Positions 35,645-46,238 are shown, counted from the first letter of the stretch. The stretch: 64,000 nucleotides of DNA from Mesorhizobium sp. Root157 (GCF_001427385.1 NZ_LMGJ01000003.1:1-64000); one strand, 5' to 3'. Notes: a model not told the origin generated them from the letters alone. Program-made: numbers and translations.

Positions 35645-38563
35645 ATGAACGACACCACGGAAACGATCGATTATTCAAAGACACTCTACCTGCCGCAGAC
35701 GGAGTTTCCGATGCGCGCCGGGCTGCCGGAAAAGGAACCGCTGCTGGTCAAGCGCTGGCAGGAAATGGACCTTTACAAGCGGCTGCGCGCAGACGCGGCC
35801 GGACGCACCAAATATGTGCTGCATGACGGGCCGCCCTATGCCAATGGCAACATCCATATCGGGCACGCGCTGAACAAGATACTCAAGGACGTCATCACTC
35901 GTTCGTTCCAGATGCGCGGCTTCGATTCCAACTACGTGCCCGGCTGGGATTGCCATGGCCTGCCGATCGAGTGGAAGATCGAGGAACAGTACCGTGCCAA
36001 GGGCAAGAACAAGGACGAGGTGCCGGTCAACGAATTCCGCAAGGAATGCCGGGAGTTCGCCGCGCACTGGATCGGGGTGCAAGGCGCGGAGTTCCAGCGG
36101 CTTGGCGTCATCGGCGATTTTAAGAACCCCTACACGACGATGAATTTTCACGCCGAGGCGCGGATCGCGGGCGAGTTGCTGAAATTCGCCATGTCGGGGC
36201 AGCTTTATCGCGGCTCCAAGCCGGTTATGTGGTCCGTGGTCGAGCGCACCGCGCTGGCCGAAGCCGAAGTCGAGTACCAGGACTACGAGAGCGACACGAT
36301 CTGGGTGAAATTCCCGGTCGCCCAATCCACCAATCTGGAAGGCGCCCATGTCGTCATCTGGACGACAACGCCGTGGACGATCCCCGGCAACCGGGCCGTG
36401 AATTTCTCGCCCCGGATAAACTACGGTCTCTATGAGGTAACCGCAGCCGAGAACGACTTCGGTCCGCGACCCGGTGAAAAATTGATCTTTGCCGACGCGC
36501 TGGCGGAAGAATCCGCTCTGAAAGCCAAGCTGACGATGAACCGCGTTCGCGGCGTGTCAGGGCAAGAACTTGAAGCTATTACGCTTTCTCATCCTTTCAT
36601 GGGCTTCGGCGGCGGCTATCATTTCACTGTGCCGATGCTTCCCGGCGACCATGTTACCGACGATGCCGGCACCGGTTTCGTTCACACCGCCCCGGGTCAC
36701 GGCCGTGAGGACTTCGACGCCTGGATGGACTCAGCGAAGGATCTGCGCGAGCGCGGTATCGACACCGCCATTCCGTTCACGGTGGACGACGCCGGGTTCC
36801 TGACCAAGGATGCGCCGGGTTTCGGGCCGGATCGAGAGGGTGGATCTGCTCGTGTCATCGATGACAATGGCAAGAAGGGTAATGCGAACCAGGCCGTCAT
36901 CGACGAACTGATCAAGCGCAATGCGCTGTTTGCGCGGGGACGGTTCAAGCATTCCTATCCGCATAGCTGGCGCTCGAAGAAGCCGGTGATCTTCCGCAAC
37001 ACGCCGCAATGGTTCGTCCACATGGACAAGGAGCTTGGCGACGGCACCACGCTGCGCAGCCGTGCACTGGCCGCCATCGACGCCACGCGCTTCGTACCCG
37101 AGGCAGGGCAGACGCGCCTGCGCGCCATGATCGCGGAGCGCCCGGACTGGGTGTTGTCGCGCCAGCGCGCCTGGGGTGTGCCGATCGTCGTGTTTGCGGA
37201 CATGGACGGCAATCTGCTGAAGGACGAGGCGGTCAATGCGCGCATCGTCGAGGCCTTCGAGGCGGAGGGCGCGGACGCCTGGTTTGCCGAAGGCGCGCGC
37301 GAGCGTTTTCTAGGCAGCCGGGCCAATGAGCCGTGGACGATGGTCAAGGACATCCTCGACGTCTGGTTCGATTCCGGCTCCACCCACACCTTCACGCTTG
37401 AGGATCGGCCGGACCTGAAATGGCCGGCTGACGTTTATCTCGAGGGTTCCGACCAGCATCGCGGCTGGTTCCATTCCTCGCTGCTGGAAAGCTGCGGCAC
37501 CAGGGGCAGGGCGCCTTACGATACGGTCGTCACTCATGGTTTCACCATGGATGAGGAAGGCCGCAAGATGTCGAAGTCGCTCGGCAACACAGTTGTCCCG
37601 CAGGATGTGATGGCGAAGTCGGGTGCCGACATCCTGCGCCTTTGGGTGATGACGACCGACTATTGGGAAGACCAGCGGCTCGGCAAGAACGTGCTGCAGA
37701 CCAACATCGACGCTTACCGCAAATTGCGGAACACCATCCGCTGGATGCTGGGCACGCTTGCGCACGACGAAGGCGAGGAAGTGCCGCTTGCCGAAATGCC
37801 GGAACTGGAGCGGCTGATGCTGCACAGGCTGGCCGAACTTGATGAAGTGGTGCGCTCCGGCTATGACGGCTTCGAGTTCAAGCGCGTTACGCGGGCGCTG
37901 CTCGATTTCATGGTGGTCGAGTTGTCGGCCTTCTACTTCGATATCCGCAAGGACGCGCTTTACTGCGAAGCGCCGTCGAGCACCAAGCGCAAGGCGTCGG
38001 TTCAGGTCGTGCGCCATCTGTTCGAATGCCTGGTGAAATGGCTGGCGCCGATGCTGCCGTTCACTACCGAGGAAGCGTGGCTCGATCGGCATCCCGAGGC
38101 GAAGTCGGTCCATCTGGAGCAGTTCCCGCAGGTGCCTTCCCAGTGGAAGGACGAGGCGCTGGCGGAGAAGTGGCGCAAGGTACGCCAGATGCGCCGTGTC
38201 ATCACAGGGGCACTGGAGATTGCCCGGGCCGGCAAGGTCATCGGGTCGTCCCTGGAGGCTGTTCCAGTCGTCTATCTCGACAATTCCGCGCTGGAGCAGG
38301 AGATCGCCGGGATCGACATGGCCGAGATCAGCATCACCAGCGGGCTCGACTTTTCCTATGCGGGCGTGCCTGCCGGCGCGTTCACCCTTGATGACGTCAA
38401 GGGCGTGGCTGTGGTGGTGGAAAAGGCGGCCGATCGCGGCCTGAGCAAGTGCGCGCGCTCGTGGCGCTACACCGACGACGTCGGCAACGACAATGACTTC
38501 CCCGACGTCTCGGCGCGCGATGCTCTTGTGCTGCATGAACTGCAGGCGAGCGGCCGGATCTAG
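35645..38563 (+). CDS. ileS: Isoleucyl-tRNA synthetase
   Basis: Charges tRNA-Ile. The 972-aa class I synthetase has HIGH in [11 protein letters not shown] and KMSKS in [11 protein letters not shown], the CP1 editing domain between them ([15 protein letters not shown], and the Asp in the HDVTDDAG-like [11 protein letters not shown] segment), and the anticodon-binding domain. At the C-terminus the zinc-knuckle region reads KCARSWRY and later FPDVSARDA, so three of the four usual cysteines are missing. It is preceded by a hairpin-rich leader. Confidence 0.97.
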   Translation: MNDTTETIDYSKTLYLPQTEFPMRAGLPEKEPLLVKRWQEMDLYKRLRADAAGRTKYVLHDGPPYANGNIHIGHALNKILKDVITRSFQMRGFDSNYVPGWDCHGLPIEWKIEEQYRAKGKNKDEVPVNEFRKECREFAAHWIGVQGAEFQRLGVIGDFKNPYTTMNFHAEARIAGELLKFAMSGQLYRGSKPVMWSVVERTALAEAEVEYQDYESDTIWVKFPVAQSTNLEGAHVVIWTTTPWTIPGNRAVNFSPRINYGLYEVTAAENDFGPRPGEKLIFADALAEESALKAKLTMNRVRGVSGQELEAITLSHPFMGFGGGYHFTVPMLPGDHVTDDAGTGFVHTAPGHGREDFDAWMDSAKDLRERGIDTAIPFTVDDAGFLTKDAPGFGPDREGGSARVIDDNGKKGNANQAVIDELIKRNALFARGRFKHSYPHSWRSKKPVIFRNTPQWFVHMDKELGDGTTLRSRALAAIDATRFVPEAGQTRLRAMIAERPDWVLSRQRAWGVPIVVFADMDGNLLKDEAVNARIVEAFEAEGADAWFAEGARERFLGSRANEPWTMVKDILDVWFDSGSTHTFTLEDRPDLKWPADVYLEGSDQHRGWFHSSLLESCGTRGRAPYDTVVTHGFTMDEEGRKMSKSLGNTVVPQDVMAKSGADILRLWVMTTDYWEDQRLGKNVLQTNIDAYRKLRNTIRWMLGTLAHDEGEEVPLAEMPELERLMLHRLAELDEVVRSGYDGFEFKRVTRALLDFMVVELSAFYFDIRKDALYCEAPSSTKRKASVQVVRHLFECLVKWLAPMLPFTTEEAWLDRHPEAKSVHLEQFPQVPSQWKDEALAEKWRKVRQMRRVITGALEIARAGKVIGSSLEAVPVVYLDNSALEQEIAGIDMAEISITSGLDFSYAGVPAGAFTLDDVKGVAVVVEKAADRGLSKCARSWRYTDDVGNDNDFPDVSARDALVLHELQASGRI

Positions 38564-38733
38564 GGTCAGGAGATGCGCAGGACGGTAGCGCGCCAACGGT
38601 GCGCGTTGCTCTCCATGAAGGGTTCGGGTAAAGAACTGAAATTGCGGACGACAAATTGTCGCCGGATTCTCCGTTAGAACAGCGGTGCAAGATACGCCGG
38701 CATCGGCTGGCAGCGACCAAGGGGCCGTCCAGA

Positions 38734-39414
38734 GTGAAGTTTATAGGCATCACCGATAAACGCCATGCGCGCCTTGCATGGTTGGCGCCACTTGCTGTGT
38801 CGGGCCTCGCCCTTTCGGGCTGTATGTCTTCGCCGACCTACGGGACGGACAAGACGGCGATGGAGCAGCTTACCGAAGACGTGAGCGGAGCGATTTCGTT
38901 GAAGCCGCCGCCGCGGGAAAAGATCGATTACACGCCTCGGCCCACGCTTGTGAAGCCGGCTGCCGGCCAAAAAGGTACATTGCCGCCTCCGCAGGACAAT
39001 ATCGTGCAGACGGCGAGTGCGCAGTGGCCCGAGTCGCCAGAACAGCGGCGGGCGCGCATCCGCGCAACTGCGACTGCCAACCAGGACAATCCCCTGTTCG
39101 AGCCGGAAGTCATCAATGACGTGTCGGTGCAGAAGCCGTCAAACGGGCCTCGAGAGGGTGACGATGACTTCAATCCGGCAAGAGCGGCCTACACCAACAA
39201 ATCGGCTCGGGAAGAAGTCAAGCGTCGGCTGATTGAAACCAAGCAGGGCAATCCGACCCAGCGCAAATTTCTGAGCGAGCCACCGTTGGACTATCGTGTC
39301 GCCGCCTCGACGGCTCCACAGAACGATATCGGCGAGGACGAGTACAAGAAAGAACGCCGGCTGAAGAGAGAGGCAAGCAAGGGTGGCGGTCTGTTTGGCT
39401 GGTGGCCCTGGTAA
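38734..39414 (+). CDS. Hypothetical lipoprotein
   Basis: A 227-aa predicted lipoprotein with lipobox LSGC (VSGLALSGCMSS). The rest is a polar, Pro/Arg/Glu-rich, probably disordered chain with no domain I recognise; it ends in an unusual hydrophobic GGGLFGWWPW. I chose GTG 38734 (VKFIGITDKR) because it places the signal at the N-terminus; the ORF open from 38656 adds a non-coding-like stretch. Downstream of ileS, but 170 bp away. Confidence 0.75.
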   Translation: MKFIGITDKRHARLAWLAPLAVSGLALSGCMSSPTYGTDKTAMEQLTEDVSGAISLKPPPREKIDYTPRPTLVKPAAGQKGTLPPPQDNIVQTASAQWPESPEQRRARIRATATANQDNPLFEPEVINDVSVQKPSNGPREGDDDFNPARAAYTNKSAREEVKRRLIETKQGNPTQRKFLSEPPLDYRVAASTAPQNDIGEDEYKKERRLKREASKGGGLFGWWPW

Positions 39415-39436
39415 GGCCTTGGGTCAAATGTGACGG

Positions 39437-39458
39437 AGCGGTTTCGCGTCCGCTTTTT
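39437..39458 (+). terminator. Weak terminator after the lipoprotein gene
   Basis: AGCGG (39437-39441) pairs with CCGCT (39450-39454) across an 8-nt loop and is followed by a T-run to 39458, in the gap between convergent genes. The short stem makes it a weak candidate. Confidence 0.4.
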
Positions 39459-39461
39459 ACG

Positions 39462-39914
39462 CTATGCCTGCCGCAATCCCAGGAAGAATTGCTTGAGCAG
39501 CGAGCCAGCCTCGACTTCGCCAAGCCCTGCATAAATGTCGGGCACGTGATGGCAGGTGGGTGAGGCGAAGAAGCGCACGCCGCTGACTATGGCACCGCCT
39601 TTTTCGTCCGTTGCCCCGAAGTAAAGCCGGCGCAGGCGTGCAAACGAAATTGCTGCGGCGCACATGGTGCAAGGTTCCAGCGTCACGTAAAGGTCGCATT
39701 CGCCTAACCGCTCGCTCGACAGCTTGCCGCACGCGTCGCGGATCGCCAGAAGCTCCGCATGGGCGGTGGGATCTGCAAGCTCGCGTGTACGGTTGCCCGC
39801 TTGTGCCACAACGATGCCGTTGAAGACGATAGCCGCGCCGACCGGCACTTCGCCGCGCTTGGCAGCGGCTTGTGCTTCCTCCAGTGCAATGGCCATGAAG
39901 TCCGGCCGCGTCAT
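39462..39914 (-). CDS. tadA: tRNA-specific adenosine deaminase TadA
   Basis: Converts A34 to inosine in tRNA-Arg(ACG), needed to read CGN codons. The 150-aa product has the cytidine-deaminase-fold zinc site: His and catalytic Glu in PTAHAELLAIRD, and PCxxC in LEPCTMCAAA. Start ATG 39914 (MTRPDFMAIAL); ATG 39896 is an alternative. Divergent from the pseudouridine synthase gene with 77 bp between starts. Confidence 0.94.
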   Translation of the reverse strand: MTRPDFMAIALEEAQAAAKRGEVPVGAAIVFNGIVVAQAGNRTRELADPTAHAELLAIRDACGKLSSERLGECDLYVTLEPCTMCAAAISFARLRRLYFGATDEKGGAIVSGVRFFASPTCHHVPDIYAGLGEVEAGSLLKQFFLGLRQA

Positions 39915-39991
39915 CGCGGTTCTACTCCCATTATGTCCTCGCAACCCGAGGGCTATCCTGTTATCTAGCCGCGCAAACGAGCAAACACCAC

Positions 39992-42001
39992 ATGAGTGAC
40001 GACGACAAATTCAAGCGCAAGCCCGGCGCAAAGCCAGCCGGCTTCCGTAATCGCACGTCTGGCGACGTTAAATCTGGCAAGCCTGCTTTTGCGGGCCAGA
40101 AGAAACCTTTTGTCAAGCGATCCGATACGGCTGCTACAGGCGAGCGGCCAAAGCGCGATTTCAAGCGTGATGAGCGGCCACGCGACGGTGAGGCACGTGC
40201 GGAAGGACCCTTCCGCAAGGGTCCGCGTCCAGAAGGCAAGCCTTTCGAGAAACGCGACGGGCCGCGCAAACCATTCGTGCCGCGCCAACCCCGCCCCGAG
40301 GGCGGCGAACGCCCGCAGCGCGATTTCAAGCGCGACGACCGGCCCCGCGAGGGCGAAGCACGTGCAGAAAGACCGTTCCACAAAGGGCCTCGTCCGGAGG
40401 GCAGGCCCTTCGAGAAGCGCGACGGGCCGCGCAAGCCATTCATGCCGCGCCAACCCCGCCCCGAGGGCGGCGAACGCCCGCAACGCGATTTCAAGCGCGA
40501 TGAGCGGCCACGCGACGGTGAGGCACGCGCGGAAAGACCGTTCCACAAAGGACCTCGTCCGGAGGGCAGGCCCTTCGAGAAGCGCGACGGACCACGCAAA
40601 CCATTTGTGCCGCGCGAGAACCGGGCCCTTGGTGAAGGTGGTGAGCGAAGCGACAAGCGCTTTGCCCGCCCCAAACGCGACTTTGGTGGTGATCACAAGC
40701 CATCTGGCGGGTTCAAACCCAGACCTCGCGCGAGCGACGCTTCCGTGGAGACTGGCGAGCGCATTGCCAAGCGCCTGGCGCGGGCTGGTATCGCCTCGCG
40801 CCGCGACGCCGAGGAATTGATTGCGGCAGGCCGGGTCAAGGTCAACGGCAAGATACTGGAATCTCCGGCATTCAACGTTGCGCAGAACGATATCATCCAC
40901 CTCGATGGCATGGAGATTCCGCCGATCGAGCGCACCCGTCTGTTCCTGTTCCACAAACCAGCCGGCGTGGTGACGACCAATCGCGATCCCGAAGGGCGCA
41001 AGACAGTGTTTGATGTGCTGCCTGCCGATTTGCCGCGGCTGATGACGATCGGCCGACTGGATATCAATACCGAAGGCCTGTTGCTGCTGACCAACGACGG
41101 TGGCCTGTCGCGTGTGCTGGAATTGCCCGCTACCGGCTGGCTGCGGCGTTACCGGGTTCGCGTCCATGGTAAAGTGGAAGAAAAAGCGCTGGCGAGCCTG
41201 AAGGAAGGCATTGCCGTAGACGGCGTGTTCTACGGCGCCGTGGAAGCCAGCCTGGACCGGGAGCAAGGCACCAATGCCTGGCTGACGATCGGCTTGCGCG
41301 AGGGCAAGAATCGCGAGGTTCGGAACATTCTCGGCGCACTCGGCCTCGACGTTACGCGGCTGATCCGCATTTCCTACGGGCCGTTCCAGCTGAACGAACT
41401 GCCGGAAGGCCATGTTCTGGAAATCAAGGGACGTATGCTGCGCGACCAACTGGGCGAGCGCCTGATCGAAGAATCCGGTGCCAATTTCGAAGCCGACATC
41501 GTCAAGCCGTTCTCCAACCAGCCGGTGCGGCGCGTCGAGCCGCGGGCGGAAGAAACCCCGCGCCCAAGGCCGGCGCGCTCCGAAATCGGCGAGGGAGGCC
41601 TGATCAAGCGGCGTAAATTCCGTGAGAACAGCCGCGACGAAGCGTTGGGCAAACTGTCGACGCGTCCAAAACGTGATTTCGGCGAGCGTGGAGGAAAGCC
41701 GGAGCGTGACGGATTCGGCGGTAAGCCGGGGTTCAAGAAAGCCGATCGCGACAAGCCGCCGCTCGATCCGCCTGGACAGCGCAAGGCCAATGTTTGGATG
41801 GCGCCTGGCGCTCGCCCGCCGGGCAAGGGCCGGGAAGCGGAAAAGGCAGAGGCCGATACCCGCAGGCCCGGCAGATCCGGCCCAGGCAGGTCGAGGGACG
41901 ATCGTCCACACGGCAATACGCGTAGCGACCGGCCAGACCGGAACGGTGGCGGAGACAGGCCCTTCCACAAGGGCCCGGGCAAAGGCCCGAAGGCGCGCTA
42001 G
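39992..42001 (+). CDS. RluB/RsuA-type pseudouridine synthase with repeat-built N-terminal tail
   Basis: Isomerises a uridine in rRNA; family members modify 23S U2605 or 16S U516. The core (about 250-500) has an S4 RNA-binding domain (RIAKRLARAGIASRRDAEEL) and the catalytic GRLDINTEGLLLLTNDG with the essential Asp. The 669-aa length is more than double that of E. coli RluB because of a basic, disordered N-terminal tail containing three near-exact 55-residue repeats (DNA 40148-40648) and a basic C-terminal tail ending KGPGKGPKAR. Its stop directly abuts the rsmD ATG (TAG-ATG), so the two are coupled. Confidence 0.9.
   Translation: MSDDDKFKRKPGAKPAGFRNRTSGDVKSGKPAFAGQKKPFVKRSDTAATGERPKRDFKRDERPRDGEARAEGPFRKGPRPEGKPFEKRDGPRKPFVPRQPRPEGGERPQRDFKRDDRPREGEARAERPFHKGPRPEGRPFEKRDGPRKPFMPRQPRPEGGERPQRDFKRDERPRDGEARAERPFHKGPRPEGRPFEKRDGPRKPFVPRENRALGEGGERSDKRFARPKRDFGGDHKPSGGFKPRPRASDASVETGERIAKRLARAGIASRRDAEELIAAGRVKVNGKILESPAFNVAQNDIIHLDGMEIPPIERTRLFLFHKPAGVVTTNRDPEGRKTVFDVLPADLPRLMTIGRLDINTEGLLLLTNDGGLSRVLELPATGWLRRYRVRVHGKVEEKALASLKEGIAVDGVFYGAVEASLDREQGTNAWLTIGLREGKNREVRNILGALGLDVTRLIRISYGPFQLNELPEGHVLEIKGRMLRDQLGERLIEESGANFEADIVKPFSNQPVRRVEPRAEETPRPRPARSEIGEGGLIKRRKFRENSRDEALGKLSTRPKRDFGERGGKPERDGFGGKPGFKKADRDKPPLDPPGQRKANVWMAPGARPPGKGREAEKAEADTRRPGRSGPGRSRDDRPHGNTRSDRPDRNGGGDRPFHKGPGKGPKAR
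40148..40648 (+). repeat. Three 165-bp in-frame tandem repeats within the pseudouridine synthase gene
   Basis: Units start at 40148, 40313 and 40478, each coding for about 55 residues that begin P(K/Q)RDFKRD and contain GPRPEG and KRDGPRKPF. Spacing is exactly 165 bp, and the units differ by a few codons; the third diverges at its end. They build an Arg/Lys/Pro-rich tail likely to contact RNA. Confidence 0.93.
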
Positions 42002-42556
42002 ATGCGAATCGTCGGAGGGGACCTTCGCGGCCGCCCACTGGCCACGCCGCACTCTAACGCCATCCGCCCGACCTCGGACCGGACACGTGAAGCCGTGTTC
42101 AATGTGCTGGCGCACCGCTTTTCCGACAGGCTTGAGGGTGCAAGGGTGCTGGATCTTTTTGCCGGCACCGGTGCGCTGGGGTTGGAAGCGCTCTCGCGCG
42201 GCGCCGTCTATGCCGTGTTCATCGAGGAATCGGCCGAAGGGCGCGGCCTGATCCGCACCAATGTCGAAGCCTTCGGTCTAACTGGACGCACGAAGATATT
42301 CCGGCGCGATGCCACCGGTCCTGGAGACGCCGGAACGTTGGCACCGTTCAACCTGGTCTTCGCCGACCCACCTTACGGCAAAGGCCTGGGTGAACGAGCG
42401 CTTCGCGGTGCCAAGCAAGGCGGCTGGTTGGCGGCGAACGCGCTGTGCGTGGTGGAAGAGGCCGCGTCGGCATCTTTTGATCCGGGTCCGGATTTCTCTG
42501 TCGTTGACGAGCGCAACTATGGCGAGACGGTCATCCGTTTCATCGAGGCCGCCTGA
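42002..42556 (+). CDS. rsmD: 16S rRNA (guanine966-N2)-methyltransferase RsmD
   Basis: Methylates G966 of 16S rRNA. The 184-aa Rossmann-fold methyltransferase has the SAM loop VLDLFAGTGALGLEALSRGA and the catalytic NPPY-type motif as FADPPYGKG. It starts MRIVGGDLRGRPL, typical of the family. Start ATG 42002 follows the previous stop with no gap, pairing two rRNA-modifying enzymes in one unit. Confidence 0.93.
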   Translation: MRIVGGDLRGRPLATPHSNAIRPTSDRTREAVFNVLAHRFSDRLEGARVLDLFAGTGALGLEALSRGAVYAVFIEESAEGRGLIRTNVEAFGLTGRTKIFRRDATGPGDAGTLAPFNLVFADPPYGKGLGERALRGAKQGGWLAANALCVVEEAASASFDPGPDFSVVDERNYGETVIRFIEAA

Positions 42557-42650
42557 CTTTAGCCGCCTTCGACGGTCAGATGACGAACAATTCACTTTTG
42601 TCGTCATATCTGCCCGCCTATCGTCCTTGGCATGATCACCGGAGCCAGCA

Positions 42651-44018
42651 ATGAAACCTGACGCCCATTGGCTGCGCCGGACCGTATTGACACTGGCGGT
42701 CGTCGCCATATCGGTCGCACCAACTGCCGCGGAAACAGCGTCGAGCGAATGGAAAGTTACGGATTTCCTGCTTAGCAACGGTATGGAAGTGGTCATCATC
42801 CCGGATCGGCGTGCGCCGATCGTCACTCATATGGTGTGGTACAAGGTCGGCAGCGCCGACGAACTGCCCGGCAAGTCCGGCATTGCCCACTTCTTCGAGC
42901 ACCTGATGTTCAAGGCCACCACCAGCCATGCAACCGGCGAGTTCGACCGTGCGGTGGCGGCCATCGGCGGCAGCAACAACGCCTTCACCTCCTACGACTA
43001 CACGGCCTTTCATGAGACAGTGGCGCCCGAAGCCCTCGAGCAGATGATGGGGTTCGAAGCCGACCGTATGCGCAACCTGATCCTCAACGACGAGGTGATC
43101 GCGACGGAGCGCGATGTGGTGCTCGAAGAACGCCGCTCACGCGTCGACAGCAATCCCGACGCGCTGTTGGAGGAAGAGGTCAGCGCTACGCTTTACCAGA
43201 ATCAGCCTTATCGGATTCCGGTCATCGGTTGGATGCAGGAAATTGAAAAACTGAATAAGACAGACGCAAAGCTATTCTACGACCGCTATTACACACCGAA
43301 CAATGCCGTTCTGGTGGTAGCCGGCGACGTGGAACCCGACGCGGTCAAAGCGATGGCCGAACGCACCTACGGCAAGGTGGCGCGCGGGCCGGACCTGCCA
43401 CCGCGCTTGCGACCGGTCGAGCCGGAACAAAACACCATGCGTGCTGTAACGCTGACCGACGCGCGGGTGAATGTGCCAAGCTTTTCGACTCAGTGGGTGG
43501 TGCCTTCATACAACACCGCCAAGCCTGGCGAAGCGGAAGCGCTGGACCTTTTGGCCGAGATTCTCGGCGGTGGTTCGCGTAGCCGGCTTTACCAGGAGTT
43601 GGTGGTCAAGAAGGGGATTGCCGCCAGCGCCGGTGCTTCTTTTGCCGGAACGATGCTGGATGACACGAGTTTCTCGGTCTATGGCGCGCCGCGCGGTGAT
43701 GCCTCGCTCGATCAGGTAGAAGAAGCGGTGAAAGCCGAGGTGGTGCGCATCGCTCGCGACGGGGTGTCGGCGGACGAACTGGAGAAGGCCAAGAATCGCT
43801 TTGTGCGCTCGATGATCTTCGCACGCGACCGGCAGTCGAGCATGGCCAATATCTACGGCAGTACACTTGCCACCGGCGGAACGGTCGAAGATGTCGAGAA
43901 ATGGCCCGAACGCATCCGCAAGGCTACTGCGGAGGACGTAAGGGCAGCGGCGCGCTATCTGGTACCGGACCATGCGACGACGGGATATTTGTTACCTGAA
44001 GCGCAGACGGGGAACTGA
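42651..44018 (+). CDS. M16-family zinc peptidase, catalytic subunit
   Basis: A 455-aa exported peptidase with a signal peptide ([15 protein letters not shown]). The inverted zinc motif HxxEH is present in [11 protein letters not shown], with the distal ligand Glu in the [12 protein letters not shown] segment, so it should be active in the periplasm. It is followed 4 bp later by a second M16 gene without the zinc motif: the two should form a catalytic/non-catalytic heterodimer. Substrates of this family are small unstructured peptides. Confidence 0.92.
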   Translation: MKPDAHWLRRTVLTLAVVAISVAPTAAETASSEWKVTDFLLSNGMEVVIIPDRRAPIVTHMVWYKVGSADELPGKSGIAHFFEHLMFKATTSHATGEFDRAVAAIGGSNNAFTSYDYTAFHETVAPEALEQMMGFEADRMRNLILNDEVIATERDVVLEERRSRVDSNPDALLEEEVSATLYQNQPYRIPVIGWMQEIEKLNKTDAKLFYDRYYTPNNAVLVVAGDVEPDAVKAMAERTYGKVARGPDLPPRLRPVEPEQNTMRAVTLTDARVNVPSFSTQWVVPSYNTAKPGEAEALDLLAEILGGGSRSRLYQELVVKKGIAASAGASFAGTMLDDTSFSVYGAPRGDASLDQVEEAVKAEVVRIARDGVSADELEKAKNRFVRSMIFARDRQSSMANIYGSTLATGGTVEDVEKWPERIRKATAEDVRAAARYLVPDHATTGYLLPEAQTGN

Positions 44019-44022
44019 GTTG

Positions 44023-45378
44023 ATGACTTATCTCAGACTTGCCCGGAAACGGTTGATTTTCCCTTCGATTGTTCTTTTCCTGTCGGCGTTTTTCCTCATC
44101 CTGCCAACGCTGACCGCGCGTGCGGCGGTGACGATCCAGGAAGTGAAGTCCGAAAAAGGGATCACCGCATGGCTGGTGGAAGATTATTCGGTCCCTATCA
44201 TCGCGCTGCGTTTCGTTTTCGACGGCGGTAGCACTCAAGATCCTGACGGCAAGGAAGGCCTCGCCAACCTGATGACCGGCCTGTTCGACGAGGGAGCGGG
44301 CGATCTTGACAGCGACGCTTTCCAGGAACGGCTCGACGACGCGGGCGCCGAGATGCGGATTTCAGAAGGCCGCGACGGCATATCGGGTGCCATGCGCATG
44401 TTGGCGGAGCAGAAGGACGAGGCGCTGGACCTGTTGCGGTTAGCCATCGAGAAACCGCGCTTCGACCAGGCGCCGATAGACCGCATACGCGGGCAGATAC
44501 TGGCCGGCATCACCGCCGGCGAGCGCGATCCTAACACGGCAGCGGAGACCGAATGGCGGCGTGCCGTTTATGGCAGTCATCCCTACTCGCGGCCGAGCGA
44601 GGGTACCAAGAAAAGTCTGGCAACGATTACCGCAGACGATCTCAGGGCTTTTCACAAGGCGACCTTCGCCCGAAGCGGCCTGCATATCGCCGTTGTCGGA
44701 GCAATAGACGCAAAAACCTTGCAACGTGAACTGGATCAGCTTTTCGGGGGGCTCCCGGAAAAGCAGTCCCTGGAGCAGGTGCTCGATGCGGACCTGAAAC
44801 TCGGTCAGCAATTGCAGGTGACCTACGATCTGCCGCAAACTTCCATCCAGATGGCGTTTCCGGGTGTAAAGCGATCGGCGCCGGAATTCTACGCGGCGAC
44901 CTTGATGAACGAGATACTTGGCGGCGGCACCTTCACCTCGCGCTTGTTCGAGGAAGTGCGGGAAAAGCGCGGCCTTGCTTATTCCATCGATTCAGGGCTC
45001 TCCAACCTGGAGCATGCCTCGTCGCTGATCGTGACGACCGCCACCCGAGCGGATCGGGCTATTGAAACGCTGGCAGTGGTGCGCGATGCGATCAAGCACA
45101 CGGCCGACGAAGGGCCGACGGAGGCTGAACTCGCGGCAGCCAAGAAATATCTTGTCGGCGCCTATGCCATCAACAATCTGGATTCATCGGGCGCGATTGC
45201 CAGCACGCTGATAGGCTTGCAGCTAAACGGGCTGGGAATCGACTACATGGATCGCAGGGCGGGGTTGATCGATAGCGTCACACTGGACGAGGTGAAGGCG
45301 GTGGCGAAGAGGCTGCTTTCGGTGGAGCCGGCGGTCATGGTGGTCGGACCCGCACTTACCGATGGGAGCAAGGGGTGA
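44023..45378 (+). CDS. M16-family peptidase, non-catalytic partner
   Basis: A 451-aa exported M16 protein with signal region SIVLFLSAFFLILPTLTARA. The zinc site is missing (the equivalent stretch reads GLANLMTGLFDEGAG), but the C-terminal substrate-binding Arg/Tyr pair is kept in REKRGLAYSIDSG. It therefore complements the catalytic neighbour, as in known two-subunit M16B enzymes. Start ATG 44023; its stop overlaps the patatin gene. Confidence 0.9.
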   Translation: MTYLRLARKRLIFPSIVLFLSAFFLILPTLTARAAVTIQEVKSEKGITAWLVEDYSVPIIALRFVFDGGSTQDPDGKEGLANLMTGLFDEGAGDLDSDAFQERLDDAGAEMRISEGRDGISGAMRMLAEQKDEALDLLRLAIEKPRFDQAPIDRIRGQILAGITAGERDPNTAAETEWRRAVYGSHPYSRPSEGTKKSLATITADDLRAFHKATFARSGLHIAVVGAIDAKTLQRELDQLFGGLPEKQSLEQVLDADLKLGQQLQVTYDLPQTSIQMAFPGVKRSAPEFYAATLMNEILGGGTFTSRLFEEVREKRGLAYSIDSGLSNLEHASSLIVTTATRADRAIETLAVVRDAIKHTADEGPTEAELAAAKKYLVGAYAINNLDSSGAIASTLIGLQLNGLGIDYMDRRAGLIDSVTLDEVKAVAKRLLSVEPAVMVVGPALTDGSKG

Positions 45379-46220
45379 CCCCGACTTTCGGCATAGCCTT
45401 CGGCGGCGGCGGCGCACGCGGTCTGGCGCATATCCATGTCATCGAGGCGCTTGACGAACTGGGCGTCCGGCCCGTCGCCATCGCCGGCTCGTCCATAGGC
45501 GCCATCATGGGAGCAGGCATGGCCGCCGGCATGTCCGGAAAGGAAATCCACGATCATACCCGCTCCATCCTGTCGCGACGTGCGGAAATCGCAAGCCGCA
45601 TGTGGAAGGCGCGTCCCGGTAGTCTGGCGGAAGTTATGAAGGGCGGGCTGCATGTCAGTCAGTTCAATGTCGAGCGTATCTTGAAGGCCTTTCTTCCAGA
45701 AGCAGTACCTGAAACCTTTGCCGATCTGAAAATACCGCTGAAGGTGACGGCAACGGATTTCTTCGGCCACAAGCTTGCCGTGTTCAGCGAAGGAGATCTC
45801 TATTCGGCGCTGGCCGCATCGGCGGCGATCCCTGCTGTATTCCGGCCGGTGGTTCGTGACGGGCGTGTGCTGATCGATGGTGGTATCTACAGCCCCGTAC
45901 CTTTCGATCTGATCGAGCACGATGCTGACATCATCATCGCCGTCGATGTCGTGGGAGCGCCGACGGAAGCGGAGCGCAAGCGGCCAAGTTCCGTTGACCT
46001 GATGTTCGGCGCCACACAACTGATGATGCAGTCGATCATCGCCAACAAGCTCAGCCAATGCCGGCCGGACATCCTGATCAGGCCGCCGGTTTCACGCTTT
46101 CGCGTACTCGATTTCATGAAGATCGAGAGCGTGATGACTGAAACCGCATCCGTGAAGGGCGAAGTGAAGCGTGCAGTCGAGGCAGCACTCAAGGCCCACT
46201 ACGAGCCTCACAAACATTGA
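45375..46220 (+). CDS. Patatin-like phospholipase
   Basis: A 281-aa serine lipase-fold enzyme with the oxyanion loop FGGGGARGLAH, nucleophile elbow IAGSSIGAIMG and catalytic Asp in VLIDGGIYSP, the full Ser-Asp dyad of the RssA/YchK-like patatin family (PF01734). No signal peptide. It starts at GTG 45375 overlapping the M16 stop (GTGA), so it is translated with the peptidase pair. Confidence 0.9.
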   Translation: MTPTFGIAFGGGGARGLAHIHVIEALDELGVRPVAIAGSSIGAIMGAGMAAGMSGKEIHDHTRSILSRRAEIASRMWKARPGSLAEVMKGGLHVSQFNVERILKAFLPEAVPETFADLKIPLKVTATDFFGHKLAVFSEGDLYSALAASAAIPAVFRPVVRDGRVLIDGGIYSPVPFDLIEHDADIIIAVDVVGAPTEAERKRPSSVDLMFGATQLMMQSIIANKLSQCRPDILIRPPVSRFRVLDFMKIESVMTETASVKGEVKRAVEAALKAHYEPHKH

Positions 46221-46238
46221 GGAAGTAATCGTCGCAAT

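Noticed and set aside
40148..40648. CRISPR-like or satellite repeat
   Set aside because: The 165-bp units are in-frame protein-coding repeats with no spacers.
39965..42115. 716-codon ORF antisense to the pseudouridine synthase and rsmD
   Set aside because: It mirrors the repeat-rich, GC3-biased coding strand; the sense frame has an S4 domain, catalytic motif and coupled rsmD. No family is recognisable in the antisense product.
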